From Cylindrospermum sp. FACHB-282 (GTDB taxonomy: Bacteria; Cyanobacteriota; Cyanobacteriia; Cyanobacteriales; Nostocaceae), in the NCBI RefSeq assembly GCF_014697195.1, contig NZ_JACJRJ010000055.1:1-36450 (forward strand): 36,450 nucleotides of DNA. Reading direction: 5' to 3'. Below, in pieces: positions 24,365 to 33,008 of this stretch. Positions within the stretch are counted from its first letter, which is position 1. Each line of letters begins with the position of its first letter. The notes beneath the pieces were generated by a model. The model saw nothing but the letters and a program-made list of their open reading frames with translations. It did not search any database and was not told the DNA's origin. Position numbers and translations under genes: made by a program.

Positions 24365-25612
24365 ATGAATATATACGATAAGTTCTTGACTGTAGCCCTT
24401 ATACTGAGTGGATTAACAGATGCGGTACGGAAAGTAGGCGCTGGCGGAATTTCTGGCTTAGGTATGATTACCATTATTTTCGGGTTCGGCACTTGGATTC
24501 TGGTATTTAGTCGCTCGCGTATGCCCAACGCAGTGTTATCAGCATCTTCATTAGTGTTTTTCCTGATAGTAATAATAATCAGTTGGCTATTACACTTCGA
24601 CTCGTTGGCTCCCATAACTGTCATTCAGAATGTCTCAGTATACTTAGGGTTCGTAGGATTTATATTACTGAGTACAATCCAAACTTATCACTCCTTCGAG
24701 TTGCCTGAATACATCAGCAAATATCTACCAAGATCAATTCAGATATCAGTAACTTTGTATGGGTTAGGACTTCTTTTGGATGGACCTGGCTCACGTATGA
24801 TAATGGGTGCTCGCTCATTTGCCTTATTTGCCATCATAGGAGTTGCCTGGTTTTTAGCCTCATGGCGCTATCGCATTCCCAAAAGCCTATTTTGGACAAG
24901 TTTTGCCATCCTAACTCTTGCTTTTAGCTTTTCCCGCACAGCATTAGTCATCGCTTTACTCCTGTTTCCTCTATCACAAATATCCTTCACAAGTATCAAA
25001 GGATTGATGCGTATGAGTTTCATTATCTTCCTGATAGTTACGGTTTCATACCTAGCTTTCACTTACGTAGAACCTATACGTTCTCGTTTTACAGATCAAG
25101 GAGATAATGCCTCTGTTGGAGGTGTTCAAGTTAACACATCTGGACGAAGCACAGCTTGGCCAGTTGCATATGCCTCAGCGATGGAATCACCCTGGATTGG
25201 TAAAGGACCTACTTCTGTAGGAATTGTTTTGGTGAAACGTGTGAGTGTCCATTTTCTTCACCCACATAACGACTATTTACGATTCTTCCATGATTGCGGT
25301 TTGATCGGTTTAGTATTCTGGATGCTAGGATATTTTGGCTTAATTGGCAAAAGCTGGCAGAATTGGCAATGGGCAGATAAATATGATCAAGAAAATGCCC
25401 ATATTCACCTTGCTAGTTTCCTGGCTTTAATCGCTGCGGCATTAGGGATGATTAGCGATAATGTCGTGGTCTATCCTTTTGTCATGTTTCCTTTAGGTAC
25501 ATTAGTGGGTGCTTCTGTTGGTAGTGGAAGCAAACGTAAAAAAGAGTTAAAACTTGCCCGTAAATCAGCACTAATGCCAAGTAGTATTCAAGTTAATAAT
25601 TATCAAACATGA
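24365..25612 (+). CDS. Wzy/O-antigen-ligase-family membrane protein
   Basis: This 415-residue protein has about 10-11 transmembrane segments and the Wzy_C signature: a periplasmic loop with GRSTAWPVAYASAMESPWIG and the HPHNDYLR motif (H299, H301, D303), followed by the short tail of this family. Such proteins polymerise repeat units (Wzy) or ligate polysaccharide to an acceptor (WaaL-like). Between flippase, glycosyltransferases and, further on, a Wzz/BY-kinase gene, polymerase is the more probable role. The C-terminal tail is basic and cytoplasmic. Confidence 0.87.
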   Translation: MNIYDKFLTVALILSGLTDAVRKVGAGGISGLGMITIIFGFGTWILVFSRSRMPNAVLSASSLVFFLIVIIISWLLHFDSLAPITVIQNVSVYLGFVGFILLSTIQTYHSFELPEYISKYLPRSIQISVTLYGLGLLLDGPGSRMIMGARSFALFAIIGVAWFLASWRYRIPKSLFWTSFAILTLAFSFSRTALVIALLLFPLSQISFTSIKGLMRMSFIIFLIVTVSYLAFTYVEPIRSRFTDQGDNASVGGVQVNTSGRSTAWPVAYASAMESPWIGKGPTSVGIVLVKRVSVHFLHPHNDYLRFFHDCGLIGLVFWMLGYFGLIGKSWQNWQWADKYDQENAHIHLASFLALIAAALGMISDNVVVYPFVMFPLGTLVGASVGSGSKRKKELKLARKSALMPSSIQVNNYQT

Positions 25613-25758
25613 AATTTACTATAAAAATTTATGTAAATTTACTATTTCTAACTGATGTCTTAGAATACTAAGATAGAGGAGTTAATACATTCTTTTGATT
25701 GATGTGCTTTTTCTAAGATCGCAGGCAATAAAGATGGGATGGTAGTAGAGAAGATTCT

Positions 25759-26952
25759 ATGAAAGTGCTATTAATACATAACCAATATCAGCTGGCAGGT
25801 GGTGAAGACGGCGTAGTACGAGCAGAGAAATCCTTATTATCAGCAAATGGTAATGAGGTATCTTTACTGGAAGTTAGCAATCATGACATCAAAAATTCCT
25901 GGGATAAAGTTACTGCTGCTGTAAGTGCTATTTACTCATATTCAGCCAGAGAAAGAGTCAGCAGAGAAATAGCCCAATTTCGCCCGGATATTGTGCATGT
26001 ACATAACTTTTTTCCCCTGCTGTCTCCTTCCATCTATGATGCTTGTCAACAGAACAATACGCCCATCGTTCAAACTCTCCATAACTATAGACTGGCTTGT
26101 CCCAAAGCTATGCCTTTTCGAGATGGCAAAGTTTGCGAGGATTGCTTTGGCAAAACTCTACAGTGGTCTAGTGTTGTGCATGGCTGCTATCGTAACTCCC
26201 GCATAGAAAGCTCAGTGGTCGCAGCAATGAACACTTGGCATCGGCTGCGAGGTACATGGCAGGAACGGGTAGACGCTTATATTGTCTTTACGCAGTTTCA
26301 AAAAGATAAGATGGTTCAAGCTGGATTACCAGCAGACAAGATATATATAAAACCTAATTTTGTTTTTGCTCCTGACTGTCTAACCCAAACTGATAAACGC
26401 AGTGAATACTTACTTTTTGTTGGCAGGTTATCAGAAGAAAAGGGAGTTTCGGTTTTAATTGATGCTTATATACAGTCAGATTTAAATATACCACTAAAAA
26501 TAGTTGGTGATGGTCCTCTGCACCAAACACTGGAGCAAAAAGTTATAGATAGGAAACTTAACAATACTATCGAATTTTTAGGGTTTCAAAACAAACAAAC
26601 TGTTTTACAACTCATGTATAACGCTAAGTGTTTGATATTCCCTTCTATCTGGTATGAAGGTTTTCCCTTGACCATCGCTGAAGCTTTTGCTTGTGGGCTA
26701 CCTGTCATAGCTCCTAAATTAGGTGGAATGTCAGAAATTGTCGAGGATGGATTAACAGGGTTACATTTTATTGCAGGAAATTCGGCAGATCTCGCAGCCA
26801 AAATAAACTGGGCAATAAATCATCCTGAAAATATTACTGCTATGAGTCATAAGGCTCGTTCTCAATATGAAATAAAATATGATCCTGAAAGTAATTATAA
26901 AAAATTGATGGAAATTTATGAAAAAAATTTAAAAATAAATTTTATTAGATAA
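25759..26952 (+). CDS. GT4-family glycosyltransferase (third of three)
   Basis: This 397-residue enzyme has an N-terminus with HNQYQLAGGEDGVVRAE (7-23) and DIVHVHNFFPLLSPSIY (about 76-92). A cysteine cluster CPKAMPFRDGKVCEDCFGK (about 115-133), with a further Cys at GCYRNS, looks like a zinc or structural insert known in this GT4 subgroup. The donor domain has LLFVGRLSEEKGVSVLIDA and the usual E300-x7-E308 (EGFPLTIAE). It is preceded by a 146-base gap, so a separate promoter is possible. Specificity is unknown. Confidence 0.88.
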   Translation: MKVLLIHNQYQLAGGEDGVVRAEKSLLSANGNEVSLLEVSNHDIKNSWDKVTAAVSAIYSYSARERVSREIAQFRPDIVHVHNFFPLLSPSIYDACQQNNTPIVQTLHNYRLACPKAMPFRDGKVCEDCFGKTLQWSSVVHGCYRNSRIESSVVAAMNTWHRLRGTWQERVDAYIVFTQFQKDKMVQAGLPADKIYIKPNFVFAPDCLTQTDKRSEYLLFVGRLSEEKGVSVLIDAYIQSDLNIPLKIVGDGPLHQTLEQKVIDRKLNNTIEFLGFQNKQTVLQLMYNAKCLIFPSIWYEGFPLTIAEAFACGLPVIAPKLGGMSEIVEDGLTGLHFIAGNSADLAAKINWAINHPENITAMSHKARSQYEIKYDPESNYKKLMEIYEKNLKINFIR

Positions 26953-27020
26953 TCAATAGCAATTCTAGAATTAATTAAAAGTAATAAATCAATATACACT
27001 TACATCCAGGTTAAACTTAT

Positions 27021-28133
27021 ATGTCACCAAATCAAGAAAACAAAAAAAAGCTTAATCTTTTACAAGTAAGTAGAGCATTGGCATCAATCATAGTGTTACT
27101 TTTTCATGCTAATGGTCTGATTGCTAGTAATCTAAATTATTCATTATTATCTAATACAATGAAATTTGGTTATTCTGGTGTAGATTTCTTTTTTGTACTT
27201 AGTGGTTTTATTATATTTTATATTCATAAAAAAGACATTGGTAACAAAGTTAAATTTAAGGATTTTATTTTAAAACGTTTGATCAGAGTCTACCCTATAT
27301 ATTGGATGGTATTAATACCAAGATTGCTGACTCCTGGTAAGGATATAAGTTTTTTAACTTGTCTTACCTCTATTACTCTCTTCCCCTACCCTAGTCCACC
27401 TATCGTTAATGTTAGTTGGACACTAAGTTATGAGATATTTTTTTATTTTATTTTTAGTTTACTAATATTATTTGGCTTAAAGTATTTACGACCATTAATT
27501 ATTGTTTGGTTAATTTTAATATCAGCTTATTGGTCTTTTCATTCAGCAGGAATATTCTCTTTTCCTTCTGATAACTTATTTCTGAACTTTATTTTTAGCT
27601 ATAGTCATTTAGAATTTTGTTTTGGTTGTTTAGCAGCTTATATTGTCACTAAATATAAAATTAGACAGGGCATATTTATTTTAACTTTGGGTGTAGTCTT
27701 ATTTGTATTGTCATCTATAGCAGACGTACATATTCTGAATACAATAGCTGATAGGGTATCAGCTTCCCTTTATGACAGGGCTATGGAAATTAAATCACCA
27801 TTCAAAGATATCTCCGTAGTTTATTACGGTATTCCTTCTATGTTAATCCTGATTGGTATCGCTGCTTTAGACCTAAACAAAGATATCAGAGTGCCAAATA
27901 TATTGGTATATTTAGGAGATGCATCCTATTCAATATATTTAGTACATGGTTCTGTAATTAATATTTCAACAAATCTAATTGCTAAGATGAATCTACAGAA
28001 TTTATTTCAGAATGATTTATCCAGTCTATTTATTGTAGTAATGGCTCTCATAGGAGGCTGTCTTGTTCATTCTTACATAGAAAAACCTTTGCTTAAGGTG
28101 ATAAAAACTAAGATTGTCAGCGTTAAGAGTTGA
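27021..28133 (+). CDS. Acyltransferase 3 (OafA/YrhL) family membrane protein
   Basis: This 370-residue integral membrane protein has 10 or so hydrophobic helices and the family motifs: RALASIIVLLFHANG (18-32, with the conserved His29), GYSGVDFFFVLSGFIIFY and FKDFILKRLIRVYPIYW. Members transfer acetyl or similar groups to sugars. Here it would decorate the exopolysaccharide, typically O-acetylation. The gene is markedly more AT-rich than the neighbouring ones, with many TTA/ATT/TAT codons, suggesting recent acquisition. It ends the plus-strand cluster and is convergent with the beta-helix lipoprotein gene. Confidence 0.9.
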   Translation: MSPNQENKKKLNLLQVSRALASIIVLLFHANGLIASNLNYSLLSNTMKFGYSGVDFFFVLSGFIIFYIHKKDIGNKVKFKDFILKRLIRVYPIYWMVLIPRLLTPGKDISFLTCLTSITLFPYPSPPIVNVSWTLSYEIFFYFIFSLLILFGLKYLRPLIIVWLILISAYWSFHSAGIFSFPSDNLFLNFIFSYSHLEFCFGCLAAYIVTKYKIRQGIFILTLGVVLFVLSSIADVHILNTIADRVSASLYDRAMEIKSPFKDISVVYYGIPSMLILIGIAALDLNKDIRVPNILVYLGDASYSIYLVHGSVINISTNLIAKMNLQNLFQNDLSSLFIVVMALIGGCLVHSYIEKPLLKVIKTKIVSVKS

Positions 28134-28177
28134 GATATACCCCTTTGATAACTCAAATGAATTATTTCAATATTTGT

Positions 28178-29638
28178 TTATCTAGTACTGTTTTTGCCTA
28201 CACTCCAAACTGTAGTACCTGATAATATTGCTCCCAAATTAACTACTCGACTATCCTGTTTCGGCATATAGTATGGTGAAGGTAAACTTCCTTCAAACCT
28301 AAACTTTGGGTTAAAGCTCATTGCATGAGATCCCACTGGCCTTATATTTACGAAGAGGTTATTCTCTATCCCAACTGACGCTCCCAGTAGATTGTTCATC
28401 TTACCAGATGAATTATAGAAAATATTATTACGAATACGCTGATTAGCCCTTTCCCCTTTTATGAAACGAAAAAGTGGGTCTTTTGACTCGTTAATATAAA
28501 CTGTGTTGTTAACGAACTGAAAATTATTTATCTGACCCTTAAAATGTCCCACTAAAGTCGGGCTCTTGGTATTCTCAAAGATGTTGTGATGGACATTTAT
28601 ATTCTGATAGTTCGACCCAAATAGAGCAATCGGATATGAGCCACCACGAATATAATTATGGTCAAACTCAATGTTATTGCTAGCTACTTCACATGCATAA
28701 AAGGAATTCTTTGGCCCATACCAGAGATTATGATGTACGCGGATAGTAGTTGGCTGCTCAGTGGGGAAAGAAGATAAGGACACTGTACTGTTAAAGGTAG
28801 AATTGAAAATCTCGCAGTTGTAACAGTTGTAATGCCAAAGTTCCAAAGCCATTTGTGGAGTCCAACCATTTCCCCAAGCGTTCCATTTATCTACCTTAAT
28901 ATCTAAGTTATAAAGTTTAATATTCTTTAAAACAGTAGGTTTTCCACTCCAGGGTTTATCTTTTGGCCAAGCATCGTTAATTGTATGGATGCCTTGACCA
29001 CCACGGTTTGTAGTATCAATATTAATGTCATGGAAATCAACATTTGTGAGATTTCCCAAACCAATAGCATAAGATTGTTTACCACCTCCACCTACAATGC
29101 GGTTGTTATACGTACTATCTGTAATGTCAATGTTGTTTATTTTACTATCAGCGACCCGTTCAATATTGATGGCTGTCTTTGTGTAGGCATTAAACGCTAA
29201 ATTGTGAATCAGTAAGCTATTTGCATCTCGAATATACATACCCAATTCATAGGTATGATTTTTGCCATTAAATTTAATGTCACTAATTGTGAGGTTTTTG
29301 ACTCCAATAAGCTGAATTTCTCCTCTGATAATGGTCAAACCAACTCCTGAACCAATTAAGTTGATGCCTGAGGGTACTGAAACTTTTCCGCCTAAATCAA
29401 AACTTCCATGTCCCACTCGAATGGTGTGTCCCTGGTCAGGAGGAACAGACCTTAAGGCTTTGTTCACGGTACGCCAGGGTGAAGATTGTGTGCCTTGACC
29501 TTGATCTGACCCTTTGGCCTCTACGTAGTAGACACTAGCGGCAGCTGGCGTAAAACATCCACTTAGGGCGAGTATCAGGGAGAAGATTCCCAAAATAGTA
29601 GTAGTGCCTCTTTGATCATTCCTGATCGTTTTTCTCAT
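28178..29638 (-). CDS. Right-handed beta-helix lipoprotein (pectate-lyase-like fold)
   Basis: This 486-residue exported protein has an N-terminal lipobox LSGC (25-28; lipidation at Cys28). The start YYVEAKGSDQGQGTQSSPWRTVNKAL (about 37-62) is the common opening of secreted parallel beta-helix proteins. Repeated Asn/Ile-rich coils follow (NIDITDSTYNN, NVHHNIFENT, NNIEFDHNYI). This fold is used by polysaccharide lyases, epimerases and tail-spike-like enzymes. Placed opposite an exopolysaccharide cluster, it probably modifies or binds that polymer in the periplasm or outer membrane. Catalytic residues cannot be fixed by eye. It is convergent with the acyltransferase gene (44-base gap). Confidence 0.85.
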   Translation of the reverse strand: MRKTIRNDQRGTTTILGIFSLILALSGCFTPAAASVYYVEAKGSDQGQGTQSSPWRTVNKALRSVPPDQGHTIRVGHGSFDLGGKVSVPSGINLIGSGVGLTIIRGEIQLIGVKNLTISDIKFNGKNHTYELGMYIRDANSLLIHNLAFNAYTKTAINIERVADSKINNIDITDSTYNNRIVGGGGKQSYAIGLGNLTNVDFHDINIDTTNRGGQGIHTINDAWPKDKPWSGKPTVLKNIKLYNLDIKVDKWNAWGNGWTPQMALELWHYNCYNCEIFNSTFNSTVSLSSFPTEQPTTIRVHHNLWYGPKNSFYACEVASNNIEFDHNYIRGGSYPIALFGSNYQNINVHHNIFENTKSPTLVGHFKGQINNFQFVNNTVYINESKDPLFRFIKGERANQRIRNNIFYNSSGKMNNLLGASVGIENNLFVNIRPVGSHAMSFNPKFRFEGSLPSPYYMPKQDSRVVNLGAILSGTTVWSVGKNSTR

Positions 29639-29741
29639 ATTGTTTTAAAGTTAGTGTTTTTAACGGTTTAAGTAAATTGTAAGTGTCTTAATTCCAAAAT
29701 TTCATCCAATCACGGAGATTTATGGGTTTCATGAAAGTTAT

Positions 29742-29884
29742 CCTTTCCTTGGCGGTTCCTTATCCAAAATCTACTCGTTAGATGCGTCAATTTGGTGTGC
29801 AGCGCGGCATCACCCAAGATTGTGTGTGAAAACGAGATTATATAAGCCGCCAACTAGGGTTGGAACCGCCAATGAAAGGAAAGG
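29742..29884. repeat. Inverted repeat pair flanking about 100 bp
   Basis: CCTTTCC-TTGGCGGTTCC (29742-29759) has its inverted partner at 29862-29884 (GGAACCGCCAA, then GGAAAGG after 5 extra bases). The 11-bp core is perfect. A smaller hairpin CCAAC-TAGG-GTTGG lies just inside the right arm. The arrangement resembles a short non-autonomous element or the stem of a structured RNA; no ORF is present. Confidence 0.45.
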
Positions 29885-29945
29885 TTTTTCCAAGGGGAAA
29901 ATCGCTATCTGGCTGTAGTGCAGGGCAAATATTTTCAGAAAGTAC

Positions 29946-29976
29946 TTGACATTACCCCAGGGCTGACTGCTATATT
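29946..29976 (+). promoter_or_regulatory. Promoter of tRNA-Gln
   Basis: A perfect -35 TTGACA (29946-29951) and an extended -10 TGCTATATT (29968-29976) are separated by 19 bases. Transcription would start just before the tRNA at 29994. Confidence 0.65.
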
Positions 29977-29993
29977 ATCTAAAGTTAGTTCAT

Positions 29994-30065
29994 TGGGGCG
30001 TAGCCAAGTGGTAAGGCAGCGGGTTTTGGTCCCGCCATCCCTAGGTTCGAATCCTAGCGCCCCAG
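29994..30065 (+). tRNA. tRNA-Gln, anticodon TTG
   Basis: The acceptor stem TGGGGCG/CGCCCCA encloses a D-arm (TAGCCAAGTGGTAAGGC), an anticodon stem GCGGG/CCCGC with loop TTTTGGT (anticodon TTG) and a T-arm with GGTTCGAATCC; the discriminator is G. The U1-A72 start with G73 is typical of glutamine tRNAs. CCA is not encoded. Confidence 0.96.
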
Positions 30066-30073
30066 TAGATAGA

Positions 30074-30100
30074 AGGACAAGCTCTTTAGCTTGTCCTTTT
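30074..30100 (+). terminator. Intrinsic terminator of tRNA-Gln
   Basis: AGGACAAGCT and AGCTTGTCCT form a perfect 10-bp stem with a CTTT loop, followed by TTT, directly after the tRNA-Gln gene. Confidence 0.85.
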
Positions 30101-30562
30101 ATGTTGATATATATAAAAGTGTTTGATATGCCTCTAAACCTAGCCGATGTGCAACTGTCTGGATTGAAAAACTGTTGCTAGGCTTTTTTGTAACTGATTA
30201 GCCTAGATCGAAGAACGTTGGCACGGCATAAAAAATAAAAATATCTATAACTTTGATGCAAGGTGTAAATTAGCCTGTAAATTTATCTTGCGTAATGTTA
30301 CTGTAATTATATTGCATTACCGACAACCAGCCCATTTTTTAAATACTGTAGCCAGCGCGGTAGGTCTATCAGATAGGTCTTTGACGACACTCAAGCAACC
30401 CTTGAGATTGTTGGGATTATGTTATTGGTCAAAGAATTCAGCCATTTATCGAGGGTTCGGCAAATGAAAAAGCAATTACAGAGCAATTCAACTACCTATG
30501 CCAGTATGGAATCGAGTTATTAACCTACTTAAATAACTCAAACTACCTAATCTACAGATGCC
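30101..30562. other. 460-base intergenic region before the Wzz/BY-kinase gene
   Basis: No gene or RNA is recognised. It probably contains the promoter of the polysaccharide co-polymerase gene, but I see no box clear enough to place it. Confidence 0.4.
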
Positions 30563-32770
30563 ATGCAAAAGTCACACAAATATCCCCACTCTTTGTCACC
30601 AGCTAACTCCACCCAGTTAAATACTGATGAAGATGAATTGAATTTAGCTCAAATTGGAGCAACTCTGCGTCGCCGATTATTGTTAATTGCTGGAATAACA
30701 GCTGTGGTAGCAACAGCAGCGGTGTTGAGGGCAGAAATGGAGCCTCCGGTGTATCAAGGGTCATTCGAGATTTTAACTAAGCCAGTGACCGGCGAAAATA
30801 AGGTTATAGCTAATCTTCCTCAAACAATCAATTCCCAAGATGGTTTAACAGCTCCTGAATCAGTCAAAGAAGTTGAAACGACGATCAAAGTCTTAGGAAG
30901 TCATCGAGTCTTAGATCCTATTGTCGAAAAACTTCAAACTCAATATCCACAACTTTCTTACGAGGAAATTTATAAGCATTTAACTATTCAATCCAAAGAA
31001 TCGAATATCTTAGAAGTTGCATATGTCCATCCAGACAAAAAGCAAGTTAGTGAGGTTTTAAGGCTACTTACTATTGCTTATCTGAACTATAGTTTGGCAG
31101 ATCGTCAAGCAGATGTAGCTCAGGCTATAGACTTTGTTAATAAACAAAGAAAGCCACTGGATGAGCGGTTAAAGCTTTGGCAAGACAAACTGCGAGATCT
31201 GCGAGTTGAAAATAACTTGATTGATCCAGGAGAAAAAGCGCAAGAGTTGTCTAGTCAGATTGCTCTTTTACAGCGACAGCGGATAGAGGCTCGGTTGCAG
31301 CTAGATCAAATGGCAGCTAAGTATCAAGACTTACAAAGGGAGTTAGCGCAACATCCAGTCGAGAGTGCTGGTAATTCTTTGCTCAGTGAAAATTCTCGCT
31401 ACCAAAAAATACTGGATTTGGTTCAGTCCGTGGAGGTTGAAATTCAACAACAGTCAGCCTTAATTACGAATGACAATCCAAAAATGGTGACCTTAAGAGA
31501 AAAAAAAGCCAATTTATTGCCTTTGCTTGTTCAAGAAGAAGAACGGGTTCAGAGAGAATTTCAAAGTCGCATTCGGGAATTGTTAGTGCGTGTTCAATCC
31601 CTGGATGAAAAAATAAGAGGTTTCAATAATGAAGTGAGAAATTTGGCAAATATTAGCCGGAATTATAATAATGTTCTACGGGAATTACAAATTGCCACTG
31701 AAGCCCTGACTCAATTTACAGTCAAACAACAAGCGTTGCAGATTGAGAAAGCTCAGAAGCAGCAACCTTGGCAGTTACTTGATCCAAAACTAGCTCTAGT
31801 GAATAATCCTGAAGCTGTCTCAGGTAGTGGAATAAAAATGCTGTTGGTTGGTGGTATTGTCGGCTTGCTGTTGGGTGCAGGAGCGGCTGTAGTTGTGGAT
31901 AAACTCAGCAACATACTCTATTCTTCTCAAGAGCTTAAAGATGCTACTAGAGTACCGCTATTAGGGATTGTTCCCTTAAGAAAAGAACTGGGAGGAGCAA
32001 CGTCAGAAAATCTAGCTGGAGGATTGCAACAAGTAAGTAGCACCTCTTTTTTTGAAGTGTTTCGCTCTCTTTACACTAATATTCTGCTTTTGGGTTCGGA
32101 TGCTCCAATTCGCTCCCTTGTTATCAGTTCGGTGGGACAGGGAGATGGGAAGTCTACTATTGCTATACAACTAGCACAGGCAGCAGCAGCAATGGGGCAA
32201 CGAGTATTGCTGGTGGATGCGAATCTACGTGCTCCTATCTTACATAATCGAGTGGGGCTAATGAACATTCAGGGATTGACTGATGTCATTTCACAAGATT
32301 TAGATTGGAATAATGTGATTGAGCGATCGCCTCAAGAGGAAAATCTGTTTGTGATGAGTGCGGGGCCGATTCCACCAGACTCAGTGAGATTGCTGGCGTC
32401 TCAAAAAATGCAGGATTTGATGGACAGCTTACAAACAACTTTTGATCTAGTGATTTATGACACACCGCCTCTATTAGGTTTTGCTGATGCCTATCTATTA
32501 GCTGCTAATACTAATGGCATAGTGCTAGTGGCTGGTTTGGGTAAGCTAAAACGTACTGAGCTACATCAAACATTGGAGGAAATTCAAATATCTAATACAC
32601 CTATCTTAGGGATGATAGCGAATAAGTCGAAAGATGCTATGCCTGCTTCTTATAACTACTATCAGCAGTATTACAAGCAGAACATCAGGACTGAGCAGAT
32701 TGATGAAGATGCAGAAACTGACAACGCTAATTCTGTGTTAACCTCGTTATCTCGGAGAAAGCTTAAATAA
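30563..32770 (+). CDS. Polysaccharide co-polymerase with BY-kinase domain (Wzz-Wzc type)
   Basis: This 735-residue protein has a Wzz domain. It has a first transmembrane segment at about 39-57, a long periplasmic region with coiled coils (about 180-400), and a second transmembrane segment at about 422-445. A cytoplasmic P-loop tyrosine-kinase domain follows, with Walker A SVGQGDGKST (about 521-530), Walker A' VLLVDANLRAP (about 548-558), Walker B DLVIYDTPP (about 628-636) and a C-terminal Tyr cluster YNYYQQYYKQN (about 697-707) for autophosphorylation. Such proteins set chain length and drive export of exopolysaccharide. Being in one polypeptide, it is of the Gram-negative (Wzc) layout. It complements the cluster upstream, although tRNA-Gln and a convergent gene separate them. 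Confidence 0.92.
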   Translation: MQKSHKYPHSLSPANSTQLNTDEDELNLAQIGATLRRRLLLIAGITAVVATAAVLRAEMEPPVYQGSFEILTKPVTGENKVIANLPQTINSQDGLTAPESVKEVETTIKVLGSHRVLDPIVEKLQTQYPQLSYEEIYKHLTIQSKESNILEVAYVHPDKKQVSEVLRLLTIAYLNYSLADRQADVAQAIDFVNKQRKPLDERLKLWQDKLRDLRVENNLIDPGEKAQELSSQIALLQRQRIEARLQLDQMAAKYQDLQRELAQHPVESAGNSLLSENSRYQKILDLVQSVEVEIQQQSALITNDNPKMVTLREKKANLLPLLVQEEERVQREFQSRIRELLVRVQSLDEKIRGFNNEVRNLANISRNYNNVLRELQIATEALTQFTVKQQALQIEKAQKQQPWQLLDPKLALVNNPEAVSGSGIKMLLVGGIVGLLLGAGAAVVVDKLSNILYSSQELKDATRVPLLGIVPLRKELGGATSENLAGGLQQVSSTSFFEVFRSLYTNILLLGSDAPIRSLVISSVGQGDGKSTIAIQLAQAAAAMGQRVLLVDANLRAPILHNRVGLMNIQGLTDVISQDLDWNNVIERSPQEENLFVMSAGPIPPDSVRLLASQKMQDLMDSLQTTFDLVIYDTPPLLGFADAYLLAANTNGIVLVAGLGKLKRTELHQTLEEIQISNTPILGMIANKSKDAMPASYNYYQQYYKQNIRTEQIDEDAETDNANSVLTSLSRRKLK

Positions 32771-33008
32771 GCTTAGTTTCAGGCTGGTTAGAGTTCATTA
32801 TGCCACCTAATGAGGCGATAAAGCTTATCCAGGCAGAATTTCAGCCAAAACAATGAATGAAGATGAGCTAATTTCTACCGTAAAGCCGAACCAAATGCAT
32901 AATTAGTAGAAGGTGGCAACTTCCTGTCTTGGAGAACCGTCTCACTTATGTTGTAGACGCTATGGTTCAGAGCGTCAAATCAGATAGTAACGTGATTAGA
33001 CGATCAGC

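Noticed and set aside
29918-30181. 87-codon plus-strand open frame
   Set aside because: It runs across the whole tRNA-Gln gene and its terminator; the translation is a by-product of the tRNA sequence.
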